Below are positions 15,291 to 23,068 of a stretch of 64,000 nucleotides of DNA, piece by piece. This DNA is from JBDROX01 sp043809645 (GTDB taxonomy: Bacteria; Patescibacteriota; Patescibacteriia; Magasanikbacterales; UBA922): positions 11,249-75,248 of the forward strand of contig JBDROX010000036.1 in the NCBI GenBank assembly GCA_043809645.1, written 5' to 3'. Numbering within the stretch: position 1 is the stretch's first letter; each line of letters starts with the position of its first letter. The notes under the pieces are model-generated. The model worked only from the letters and a program-made list of their open reading frames with translations, was not told the DNA's origin and ran no database searches. Position numbers and translations under genes: made by a program.

Positions 15291-16392
15291 TATGAGCACT
15301 AGAACTATGCAGTCAGACAAGGTACTCCTTATTCTTTTTGGTGTACTTGTTGCATTCGGCATCGTCATGCTCACGTCAGCAGGCTCGGCTATTGGTTTGG
15401 AAAGATTTGATGATAGTTATTTTTTTGTAAAGAGACAGCTTCTCTACGGGCTTCTTCCTGGAACATTTATTTTCTTTCTATGTGTCAGAGTGAGTCTGGA
15501 CTTTGTGAAGAGAAATGCTTTCTTTATCTTTGTTGTTTGTATATCTTTACTTCTCCTCGTCTTCATTCCTGGCATTGGATCTTCTTACAATACTGGCGCA
15601 AATAGCTGGCTTCAAATTTGGAATTATTCATTTCAACCTTCAGAATTTGCAAAGTTAGCACTCATTATTTTCTTTGCAGCATATCTTGGAAAAAAGAGTG
15701 AAGAACTTTTAAATTTTCAACAAGGATTTCTGATGGCTCTAGCTCTTGCTGGGATTCCAATTGTTTTGGTTGCACTGCAACCAGATATTGGAACTGTTGC
15801 GATTCTCTTCGCAATTGTCATAGGAATGCTCTTCGTTGCAGAAGCGAAAATTTTACATATTTCTCTTCTAGCAGGTGCTGGAATATTTGTTTTTTTCCTT
15901 ATGACGATCATTGCGCCATACAGGGCTGAGCGACTTACAACTTTTTTGCACCCAGAACTCGATCCACAGGGAATTGGGTATCAAATTAACCAGTCTTTTA
16001 TTGCAATAGGCTCTGGTGGTATATTTGGTCACGGACTTGGGCACTCGCGTCAAAAGTATCAGTATCTTCCAGAAGTCCATGCCGATAGTATTTTCGCAAT
16101 TATTGCAGAAGAAATGGGTTTTGTAGTAACTATTGGATTCATTTTACTTCTCGTTTTTATTACTATCCGTGGCCTGAAGATTTCGAGGACCGCTCCAGAC
16201 ATGTTTTCAAGGCTTTTGGTAGCTGGTATTATTATTTGGATTGTTGCACAGTCATTTCTTAATATTGGTGCAATTGTAGGACTTCTACCTCTGACAGGAG
16301 TCCCACTTCCATTCGTGAGTCACGGTGGTACTGCACTAATGATTGCCATGGCCGGCATGGGCTTTGTCATCAATGTGAGTAGACATACATAA
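15283..16392 (+). CDS. ftsW: FtsW/RodA-type peptidoglycan glycosyltransferase
   Basis: A 369-residue SEDS-family polytopic protein, the polymerase that builds glycan strands from lipid II together with a class B PBP. Features include VMLTSAGSAIGLERFDDSYF, the NSWLQIWNYSFQPSEFAKLA segment, the large loop with LDPQGIGYQINQSFIAIGSG and LPEVHADSIFAIIAEEMGF, and the C-terminal LPLTGVPLPFVSHGGTAL. About ten membrane spans are visible. murG follows by one base, which favours FtsW over RodA. A second possible start lies at 15292. The PBP2 gene elsewhere in the window could pair with a RodA paralogue. Confidence 0.93.
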   Translation: MSNMSTRTMQSDKVLLILFGVLVAFGIVMLTSAGSAIGLERFDDSYFFVKRQLLYGLLPGTFIFFLCVRVSLDFVKRNAFFIFVVCISLLLLVFIPGIGSSYNTGANSWLQIWNYSFQPSEFAKLALIIFFAAYLGKKSEELLNFQQGFLMALALAGIPIVLVALQPDIGTVAILFAIVIGMLFVAEAKILHISLLAGAGIFVFFLMTIIAPYRAERLTTFLHPELDPQGIGYQINQSFIAIGSGGIFGHGLGHSRQKYQYLPEVHADSIFAIIAEEMGFVVTIGFILLLVFITIRGLKISRTAPDMFSRLLVAGIIIWIVAQSFLNIGAIVGLLPLTGVPLPFVSHGGTALMIAMAGMGFVINVSRHT

Positions 16393-16393
16393 T

Positions 16394-17464
16394 ATGAAAA
16401 TTATTCTTTCAGGCGGAGGTACGCTTGGTCCAGTAACGCCACTTCTTGCAATTTATGAAGCGTTAACAAGAGAATATAAAGACGCTACTTTTATTTGGAT
16501 TGGAACAAAGGGTGGTCCAGAAAAAGAGATTGTTGAGAAAGCTGGCATACCCTTCATTGCTATTACATCTGGAAAGTTGAGAAGGTATATTTCTTTTTGG
16601 AACGTCATAGATATTTTTAGAATCGTTATTGGTTTTTTTCGATCTATCGGCATTATGTTTCGCTATAGTCCAGATGCCTGTATCTCTGCTGGTGGATATG
16701 TTTCAGTGCCATTACACTGGGCAGCCTGGCTCTTTGGCGTTCCTTCTTGGATTCATCAGCAAGATGTGCAAGTAGGTCTTTCGAACAGGTTCATGGCACC
16801 TTTCGCACGTATAATCACGACTTCTCTAGAGAGTCAGATGAAACTATTTCCAAAAAGAAAAGTAAAGTGGATTGGAAATCCTGTTAGAAATGAAATTTTG
16901 AGTGGATCAAAAGATAGAGCAATGGAGTTGTTTGACCTAAAAGAGGATCTACCTATTATTTTTGCAACAGGTGGGGGAACTGGGTCGCTACGTGTTAATC
17001 AGATGATAGTGGAGGCTGTTGGACATCTCAAGGGCCATGCACAAATTATTCACCTCACTGGAAAGGAAAGACCTCAAGAACTTGCAGAAAAAGCGCAAAA
17101 ACATTTTGATTACTATCAGGTTCATCAATTTTTTTCCGAGGAGATGAAACATGCATATGCTGCTGCTGATATTGTGATATCGCGTGGCGGGTTTGGAACA
17201 CTGAGTGAACTGGCAGCACTCTCGAAGCCAGCCATTCTTATTCCAAAACATGGTCACCAAGTTCAGAACGTTTCATTTCTTGCTGAGGCCGGTGCCGTAG
17301 AGGTAGTTGATGAAACAACGAAGGATGGAAATTATCTTGCAAGACTTGTAAAGGATTTGATTTCAGATAAAAATAGAATGATAACGCTCGGAAGTACACT
17401 GAACAAGACAATGCCTCTGGCAACAGAGACAAAAATAGTTGGTATATTAAAAAGCATTTTGTAA
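16394..17464 (+). CDS. murG: UDP-GlcNAc:lipid I GlcNAc transferase MurG
   Basis: A 356-residue GT-B enzyme that makes lipid II at the inner face of the membrane. The N-terminal Gly-rich loop ILSGGGTLGPVTPLLAI differs slightly from the usual GGTGGH form, having Leu-Gly-Pro instead of Gly-Gly-His. The acceptor segment ACISAGGYVSVPLHWAAWL and the donor-binding C-terminal region with ATGGGTGSLRVNQ and DIVISRGGFGTLSELAAL are clear. It forms an operon with ftsW. Confidence 0.93.
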   Translation: MKIILSGGGTLGPVTPLLAIYEALTREYKDATFIWIGTKGGPEKEIVEKAGIPFIAITSGKLRRYISFWNVIDIFRIVIGFFRSIGIMFRYSPDACISAGGYVSVPLHWAAWLFGVPSWIHQQDVQVGLSNRFMAPFARIITTSLESQMKLFPKRKVKWIGNPVRNEILSGSKDRAMELFDLKEDLPIIFATGGGTGSLRVNQMIVEAVGHLKGHAQIIHLTGKERPQELAEKAQKHFDYYQVHQFFSEEMKHAYAAADIVISRGGFGTLSELAALSKPAILIPKHGHQVQNVSFLAEAGAVEVVDETTKDGNYLARLVKDLISDKNRMITLGSTLNKTMPLATETKIVGILKSIL

Positions 17465-17485
17465 TCAGAGTGGGAAAAACTAACT

Positions 17486-17587
17486 ATGATAATCCTTATT
17501 CTGTCTATAATTATTATCACCACTATTGCTTTGGTCGGCTTCTTTGTTGTTCGGAGCGTCGAAGATGATGATTTGAGCGGAAGTTAA
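17486..17587 (+). CDS. Very small single-span membrane peptide
   Basis: A 33-residue frame, ATG at 17486 to TAA at 17585-17587: one hydrophobic helix (MIILILSIIIITTIALVGFF) followed by an acidic tail EDDDLSGS. It lies 21 bases after murG and before a terminator, so it may be the last gene of the ftsW-murG operon. Reality is uncertain because of the length. Confidence 0.35.
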   Translation: MIILILSIIIITTIALVGFFVVRSVEDDDLSGS

Positions 17588-17612
17588 TCTCATTTTTTTC
17601 CTCAACAATAGT

Positions 17613-17641
17613 AAAAAAACCTTGACTATCAAGGTTTTTTT
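17613..17641 (+). terminator. Terminator of the ftsW-murG operon
   Basis: AAAAAACCTTGA, loop CTA, then TCAAGGTTTTTTT form a strong hairpin with flanking A and T tracts. Confidence 0.85.
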
Positions 17642-17673
17642 ACTATATATTAAGCGAAACCATGGAGGGAGAG

Positions 17674-17871
17674 ATGCAGAATGATCTCATCGCTATGTTT
17701 GTAGTCTCCGCATGTCTATTGCTGGTCAGCTGGCTTATCGGCCGATATGCGGCACCATTGGGAGATCGGCCATTCCAGTGGGGGCTGAGAGGGTCCTATG
17801 AACCTAACACTTGCTATTCTGCTAGCACTACTCCTGGTAGTACTAGTCTGGTGGCAGATCAAGACAAGTAG
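17674..17871 (+). CDS. Small membrane protein, overlapping pair, first member
   Basis: A frame of 65 residues beginning MQNDLIAMFVVSACLLLVSW, preceded by GGAGGGAGAG as a good ribosome site (this favours the ATG at 17674 over 17662). One hydrophobic helix is present in the first 25 residues. The second half (after GDRPFQWGLRGSYEPN) is low in hydrophobicity and overlaps the next frame by 74 bases, where it may be out-of-frame read-through. The base composition is more GC-rich than the neighbours. Confidence 0.4.
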   Translation: MQNDLIAMFVVSACLLLVSWLIGRYAAPLGDRPFQWGLRGSYEPNTCYSASTTPGSTSLVADQDK

Positions 17872-17992
17872 ACCGTGGAATCTAATCGTCAGCGGGACGT
17901 CGACGATTCTCACGTTCTTTCTCATCACGATCGTTGTTTTTATCATACTCATTGTGAGTGCTGTTGATAAACAGCACTCACAGGGGTGGTGA
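17798..17992 (+). CDS. Small membrane protein, overlapping pair, second member
   Basis: A 64-residue frame with two clear hydrophobic helices: MNLTLAILLALLLVVLVWWQ and, after a Thr/Ser-rich turn, ILTFFLITIVVFIILIVSAV. It starts inside the preceding frame, +1 relative to it. The two could be separate coupled genes or one gene with a frameshift. A terminator at 18041-18068 closes the region. No family is recognised. Confidence 0.45.
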   Translation: MNLTLAILLALLLVVLVWWQIKTSRPWNLIVSGTSTILTFFLITIVVFIILIVSAVDKQHSQGW

Positions 17993-18040
17993 GGCACGAC
18001 AAGGGGGATCCGGATGAAGTGGAGGCGTCTGGATCAAACA

Positions 18041-18068
18041 AAAAAACATCAGACTATGGTGTTTTTTT
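18041..18068. terminator. Bidirectional terminator
   Basis: ACATCA and TGGTGT form a six-pair stem flanked by A- and T-runs between the small membrane genes and the convergent Nramp-like gene. Confidence 0.6.
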
Positions 18069-18073
18069 ATATT

Positions 18074-19456
18074 CTAGAAAAATCTATCCCATATTGTAAC
18101 AACGGAGAAGATTCCGAAGAAGATAAAGGAAAATATGATAATGATTCTACGCCAGATCTTTGGTTGAATTTCTTTTGGAAGCTCGCGGTAGTTTAGCCAA
18201 TTGACAAGGCCAATGTGAACAAACATACACACAGCATTGATAACAGCACTAAGTATAAGGAGCGAAAGAGGTTCTGTGAAGCCGAGTGAGAAGACTAAAA
18301 TACCAAATGCAATCTGTGCCCAGAGGAATGCAAAATAAATCTTCGAAAGATTTATCCTTCTCTCTTCATGTGATCGAATCGCAGCATAGTTCTCTGACAT
18401 GATCCTACTTGTAGAATCCATAACTGAGAACTGTGTTGAGAAGAGCATAATTCCCATCAAAATAAGGAAGATTGATCCAAGTGCTGGAAATGTTTTACTT
18501 GCAATGATTCTTCCTTCATTGATAACAAAGTTTATACCTTCTGCATTCCCAGCCAATCCAAACGTTGTGGAGTAGGAGAGTAAGAGGAGAAAAGACATGG
18601 TGATGAGGCCTGTCAGAAAAAACACAAAAAAGTGTTCCTTGTTCACACTCTTCCACCATGATTCGAATCTACTCAAGTTTTCTTTTGTAGGATGAAACTC
18701 AAAACCATTGAGATCAATCTTCTGTTTTGTTCCACCAAAAAGGCCTTTTATTTTTTCTGTGAAAGCACCCATGCCGTATCCTTTTTCTCGAATATAACTT
18801 GATTGTGTAAGATTTAGATTTCCTCCAGCACCACTAAAGGCAAAGGCAGCCAGAAACACTGCTATTGGAATTCCAGCTGGGAGGAACCAATATTCGCCTC
18901 CTTTTCCAATCAGACCTTGTCCGAGTGCTGCCCAGTCAGCTCCCTTTGCAAAGTATATAGTAAGAATAAAAACTGAAGGTATGCCGATCAATATAATCAA
19001 CTTAGCAAATCGCTCGACAGTATTATAGATATATTTTCCAAAACTGAGGATGAGGCCGATCAAAAGTAAAAACACAATAGCGATGACAGTGCCTGTACCA
19101 CCAAAGACTGAAGCAAAAAGTGCTCCAGACGAAGCAATAATACCTGGCCACCCAAACCCAATCATTGTAGAGAAGATGAGCCAGAATGGGACCCATTTCC
19201 ACCTCCTTGCAAGACCAATGAAAACACTCTCACCTCTGGCAAGTGAATATCGCTCTATCTCCATATTGATAAAGAACTGGAAAAAAATGCCAACAAGTGC
19301 TCCCCATGCAATGCCAAGTCCCCAGTTTGAGGAGAGATACGGCCAGAGAATAACTTCGCCAGACCCGAGGCCAAGACCGAGCAGAATGAAGCTTGGGCCG
19401 AGGAGCTTGCGAAACGGAGGGGGCTTTGGAATTGATTTTGATTGTTTTTTGAGCAT
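18074..19456 (-). CDS. Nramp-family-like transporter (non-canonical metal site)
   Basis: A 460-residue polytopic protein with about eleven membrane segments and the LeuT-type layout of Nramp transporters. The TM1 signature is GPSFILLGLGLGSGEVILWP, where canonical Nramp has DPGN, and the TM6 region is AFAFSGAGGNLNLTQSSYI, where the canonical metal-binding MPH motif is missing. It therefore belongs to a divergent Nramp branch, and the substrate cannot be presumed to be Mn or Fe. A cytoplasmic insertion at about residues 220-270 (IKGLFGGTKQKIDLNGFEFH) is unusual. The start is set at the ATG at 19456 rather than a TTG ten codons upstream. Confidence 0.75.
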   Translation of the reverse strand: MLKKQSKSIPKPPPFRKLLGPSFILLGLGLGSGEVILWPYLSSNWGLGIAWGALVGIFFQFFINMEIERYSLARGESVFIGLARRWKWVPFWLIFSTMIGFGWPGIIASSGALFASVFGGTGTVIAIVFLLLIGLILSFGKYIYNTVERFAKLIILIGIPSVFILTIYFAKGADWAALGQGLIGKGGEYWFLPAGIPIAVFLAAFAFSGAGGNLNLTQSSYIREKGYGMGAFTEKIKGLFGGTKQKIDLNGFEFHPTKENLSRFESWWKSVNKEHFFVFFLTGLITMSFLLLLSYSTTFGLAGNAEGINFVINEGRIIASKTFPALGSIFLILMGIMLFSTQFSVMDSTSRIMSENYAAIRSHEERRINLSKIYFAFLWAQIAFGILVFSLGFTEPLSLLILSAVINAVCMFVHIGLVNWLNYRELPKEIQPKIWRRIIIIFSFIFFGIFSVVTIWDRFF

Positions 19457-19471
19457 AAAAGCGGGATTATC

Positions 19472-19500
19472 TTGACTTTCTAACAAAAACAGTATATCAT
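19472..19500 (+). promoter_or_regulatory. Promoter of tRNA-Lys
   Basis: TTGACT (19472-19477) and TATCAT (19495-19500) have a 17-base spacer and lie 24 bases before the mature 5' end of tRNA-Lys. Confidence 0.55.
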
Positions 19501-19523
19501 ATTCATGTTCATTTCATTCATAT

Positions 19524-19600
19524 GGCCTGGTAGCTCAGCCTGGTAGAGCAGTTGCCTTTTAAGCAAACGGTCCTGGGTTCGAATCCCAGCCAGGTCACCA
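19524..19600 (+). tRNA. tRNA-Lys(TTT)
   Basis: Acceptor GGCCTGG pairs with CCAGGTC, the D arm is GCTC/GAGC, the anticodon loop is CTTTTAA (anticodon TTT), and the T arm is CTGGG TTCGAAT CCCAG. The CCA end is encoded. Confidence 0.96.
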
Positions 19601-19609
19601 ATTTGATAA

Positions 19610-19686
19610 GAAAACAAAACCACCTATCTCCTATGTAGGGATTTCTATTCTAGAAATCTACGCGAGAATTGGGTGGTTTTGTTTTC
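19610..19686. repeat. Long perfect inverted repeat after tRNA-Lys
   Basis: Fifteen bases at 19610-19624 (GAAAACAAAACCACC) are the exact complement of 19672-19686. The 47-base interior holds a second hairpin (AGATTTCT-like arms around TATTCTAGAA). The arm ends in a T-rich strand, so it can act as a tRNA terminator, but the size is greater than any other terminator in the window. Between 19687 and 19806 only a TAAAAT-type -10 for the ATPase gene is apparent. Confidence 0.6.
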
Positions 19687-19806
19687 TACCTTGGAAACCA
19701 GCGCTGATGGTGATAGTGGACCAACCAAACACACTGAGAAGAGTATGTAGAGTCAATTGCTGGTGTGCAATAAATGTGATAAAATAGAATAAATTTGAGG
19801 CGTCTT

Positions 19807-22467
19807 ATGAACTTCTACCAACAGACAATAGAAGCAGTTTTTGATCATTTTAAGGTTGATGAAAAACAAGGTTTGAGTGGTTTAAAAGTGAAGAAAGCGC
19901 TGAAGATACATGGCAAGAACGAGCTTCCAAGAGCACGAAAGAAAACAACAAACTTGAAAATCTTTTTGAATCAATGGAAAAGTCCATTGCTTTTTATTTT
20001 GTTGGTTGCTGGCTTCATTAGCGGGCTTCTAGGTGAGTACACTGACATGACAGTTATCCTGCTCACTGCAGGGATCAATGCTGCCATTGGATACATTCAG
20101 GAGAATAAAGCAAATAGTGCACTAGAAAAACTTCAAGAAATGGTTGCATATCAGGCCACAGTGATGAGAGATGGAAAAAAGCTTCAGATAGAAAGTAGTA
20201 ATCTTGTGCCTGGTGATATTCTTTTCCTAGAGGCTGGAGATAAAATTCAGGCAGATGCAAGAATCATCTCCACGGTTGATTTCGAAGTACACGAGGCAGC
20301 TCTCACAGGAGAGTCACAGGAAGTGAAGAAGAGCCGAGGCGTGATCAAAGATGAAATCGGCGTTGCTGATAGATACAACACTGTATTCCGAGGGACTACT
20401 GCAGTGAATGGACACGCTGTCGTTGTTGTCATTAATACTGGTGAGGAAACAGAGATAGGGAAGATTGCCACAATGGTCAAAGATATTAAAGATGAGGAAA
20501 CACCTCTTCAGAATCAGCTCAAAAAATTAAGTCAAAAGCTTGGTGCGATCGTCCTTGTCATATCTTTTCTCATTTTCTTGCTTGGAATTTTTGTCAGCAA
20601 GGATACAACAATATTTGAAATGTTTGAGACGGCAGTCGCTATTTCAGTTGCTGCCATTCCTGAAGGACTCATCATATCCCTGACAGTCATACTTGCAATT
20701 GGTATGCAGTTTATCCTGAAACGGAACGCACTTGTTCGACGACTTGTGTCTGCAGAGACACTAGGGAGTGTCAGTGTTATTTGTACAGACAAGACAGGAA
20801 CTGTCACAGAAGGAAAAATGAGTGTCACAGAACTTGTTACGAAATCAGAACATCTGGATGTTGATGAGCTGAGAGTACTGAATTCAAAAAAGGAGGATAG
20901 GCATGCTGAAGCATTATTGGCACTTCGCATTGGCACGCTCTGCAACAACGCAAGTCAGAACAGTGAGAATATATTTGTTGGTGATACTACAGAGACGGCT
21001 CTGGCAGAAATAGGATTCTCTGCTGGCATAAATAAAGTGGATTTGGAGAAAACAGTGAGGCGTATTGACGAAATTCCTTTTAGTAGTAGAGAGAAGTACA
21101 TGGTGACGCTTCATCATGCATCAGACGCTGCTTTCATATATGCGAAAGGTGCTCCAGAAGTCATTCTTTCAAAGTGCAGTTACTTGAGTACAGCAGGAGG
21201 GAATATAAAACTTGAAAAAAAAGAAAAAGATTGGCTTGAGGATGAAATCAGAAAACTTACTGCAAAAGGATTGCGAGTACTTGCACTTGCGTACAAGGGT
21301 ACAGATTTATCTTTGGTAGATCTGGGTTCAGAAGATGAAGAAAATCTAACTTTTGCAGGTATAGTTGGCCTTTCTGATCCAGTTCGTACAGATGTTAAAC
21401 AAACAATTGAGGTTGCCCGGCAAGCGGGTATTCGAGTTATAATGGTAACAGGTGACCATGCAATGACAGCGCGTGCGATTGCAAGCCAAATTGGACTGCC
21501 TTCAGATGATCAGAATGTTGTACGTGGTGATGAGCTGCAAAAGATGAGTGAGAAGAAACTCCTGCAAGTAGTAACACATGCAAGTGTCTTCGCACGCGTA
21601 GATCCAAGGGATAAAATTCGGATTGTGAATGCTCTAAAGAAGAATGGGGAGGTTGTTGCTATGACAGGGGATGGCGTGAATGATGCTCCAGCGCTCAAAG
21701 GAGCAGACATTGGTGTTGCAGTCGGATCTGGCACTGATGTTGCAAAGGAAGTTGCTGAGCTTGTGATTCTTGATGATAAATTCCCAACTATTGTTGCAGC
21801 TGTAGAGGAGGGGAGAACAATTTATCAAAATATCAAGAAAGTTGTTCTCAAATTACTTTCTGACAGTTTTACAGAAGTTATTCTTATCTCAGGCAGTCTC
21901 ATTGCTGGACTTCCTCTTGCACTCCTTCCTGTTCAGATACTCTGGGTGAATCTCATTGAAGATTCTTTTCCAAATATGGCGCTTGCATTTGATAAGGGTG
22001 ACAAGGAAAATATGAAAGATCCTCCACGCAAGAAAGGGGTCTCACTAATTGACAAGGAAATGAAGGTAATGATTGCTATTGTGACTATTGTTCACGATAT
22101 TGGGCTCCTTACCGCCTATATCATTCTTTCTAAGATTGGTATGGATATTGCTCTTGTCCGTACTATTATATTTGCAGCGCTCGCCACGGATTCACTGATT
22201 ATTATTTATCCAATACGTAGCATGCGGCACATGCTCTGGCAGATCAATCCTTTTGATAACAGGTATCTTACAATGAGTGTACTCCTTGGATTGGGATTGT
22301 TAATCCTTAGCATTTATGCACAACCTCTTCAATACTTACTTAAAACAATCCCACTGACGGCAGAGCATTGGCTCCTAGTGATACTTCTTGGTATAATCGA
22401 CATTATACTTATCGAAGCCATTAAGGGAATTTTTCTTGTTAAAAATCATCATAAATTAAGTGAATAA
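19807..22467 (+). CDS. P-type cation-transporting ATPase (P2A, Ca2+-type)
   Basis: An 886-residue P-type ATPase. Features in order: N-terminal cation ATPase domain (FKVDEKQGLSGLKVKKAL), membrane helices M1-M2, the actuator motif ALTGESQEV, helix M4 with AVAAIPEGLI (PEGL, typical of Ca2+ pumps), the phosphorylation site CTDKTGTVTEGKM at about residue 330, the nucleotide-binding KGAPE segment, the hinge MTGDGVNDAPALKGADIGVA, and C-terminal M5-M10 with LWVNLIEDSFPNMALAFDKG. It should export Ca2+ or Mn2+ from the cytoplasm. The ATG after GAGG is preferred to a TTG twelve bases upstream. The translin-like gene follows directly. Confidence 0.9.
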   Translation: MNFYQQTIEAVFDHFKVDEKQGLSGLKVKKALKIHGKNELPRARKKTTNLKIFLNQWKSPLLFILLVAGFISGLLGEYTDMTVILLTAGINAAIGYIQENKANSALEKLQEMVAYQATVMRDGKKLQIESSNLVPGDILFLEAGDKIQADARIISTVDFEVHEAALTGESQEVKKSRGVIKDEIGVADRYNTVFRGTTAVNGHAVVVVINTGEETEIGKIATMVKDIKDEETPLQNQLKKLSQKLGAIVLVISFLIFLLGIFVSKDTTIFEMFETAVAISVAAIPEGLIISLTVILAIGMQFILKRNALVRRLVSAETLGSVSVICTDKTGTVTEGKMSVTELVTKSEHLDVDELRVLNSKKEDRHAEALLALRIGTLCNNASQNSENIFVGDTTETALAEIGFSAGINKVDLEKTVRRIDEIPFSSREKYMVTLHHASDAAFIYAKGAPEVILSKCSYLSTAGGNIKLEKKEKDWLEDEIRKLTAKGLRVLALAYKGTDLSLVDLGSEDEENLTFAGIVGLSDPVRTDVKQTIEVARQAGIRVIMVTGDHAMTARAIASQIGLPSDDQNVVRGDELQKMSEKKLLQVVTHASVFARVDPRDKIRIVNALKKNGEVVAMTGDGVNDAPALKGADIGVAVGSGTDVAKEVAELVILDDKFPTIVAAVEEGRTIYQNIKKVVLKLLSDSFTEVILISGSLIAGLPLALLPVQILWVNLIEDSFPNMALAFDKGDKENMKDPPRKKGVSLIDKEMKVMIAIVTIVHDIGLLTAYIILSKIGMDIALVRTIIFAALATDSLIIIYPIRSMRHMLWQINPFDNRYLTMSVLLGLGLLILSIYAQPLQYLLKTIPLTAEHWLLVILLGIIDIILIEAIKGIFLVKNHHKLSE

Positions 22468-22468
22468 T

Positions 22469-23041
22469 ATGTTGAACAAACCCTATACAGCCAAACTTAG
22501 AAAACATATGCTTGGATTTGCGACGAAACGTCGTGATGTGATCAAAATGTCTGGTGATGCACTCCACCATGCCAAGAGGGCTATTTTTGCTATGCACAAG
22601 GATGATCTAAAGGAAGCAGAGGCCAAATTGAAACAGAGCGAGGCACTTTTCAGTGGGCTTCATAAGAAATTCTCAAAAGATTCAGAAATTACAAATGAAG
22701 GATCATACAAAGCAGGCCTAGAAGAGTACGTTGAAGCAAGTCTTTTCTACCAGTTCCTTACAACTGGTAGAATGGGAGAGCTGAGGGGTCTAGATATAGT
22801 ACCACATGTCTATATTGCAGGTATCTGTGATGTTCCTGGTGAACTCTTGCGCTATGCCACTAAAGCTGCTACAAATAAGGATGAAAAAACAGTAAAAAAA
22901 TGCGCTGAGATGGCCAAGGAAATAGTAGGAGAACTTATTGAGTTCAACCTGACGAGTTACCTCAGAACCAAGTTTGATCAAGCAAAACGAGCTGTTCAAA
23001 AAATTGAATATATTCAGTACGAACTAAGTCTTCGGAAATAG
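22469..23041 (+). CDS. Translin-family protein
   Basis: A 190-residue all-helical protein. The C-terminal part is characteristic of translin/TRAX: GLEEYVEASLFYQFLTTGRM, then IAGICDVPGELLRYATKAAT (the VPGEL motif) and LTSYLRTKFDQAKRAVQKIEY. Translins form octameric rings that bind single-stranded nucleic acid, and TRAX-type subunits carry acidic RNase residues. The family is common in eukaryotes and archaea and scattered in bacteria, including CPR. Here it sits immediately after the P-type ATPase (one base) and before a MurE-like gene. A specific RNA target cannot be inferred. Confidence 0.72.
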   Translation: MLNKPYTAKLRKHMLGFATKRRDVIKMSGDALHHAKRAIFAMHKDDLKEAEAKLKQSEALFSGLHKKFSKDSEITNEGSYKAGLEEYVEASLFYQFLTTGRMGELRGLDIVPHVYIAGICDVPGELLRYATKAATNKDEKTVKKCAEMAKEIVGELIEFNLTSYLRTKFDQAKRAVQKIEYIQYELSLRK

Positions 23042-23068
23042 AATCTTAAAAGGAGTGAGTGCCTCAAT

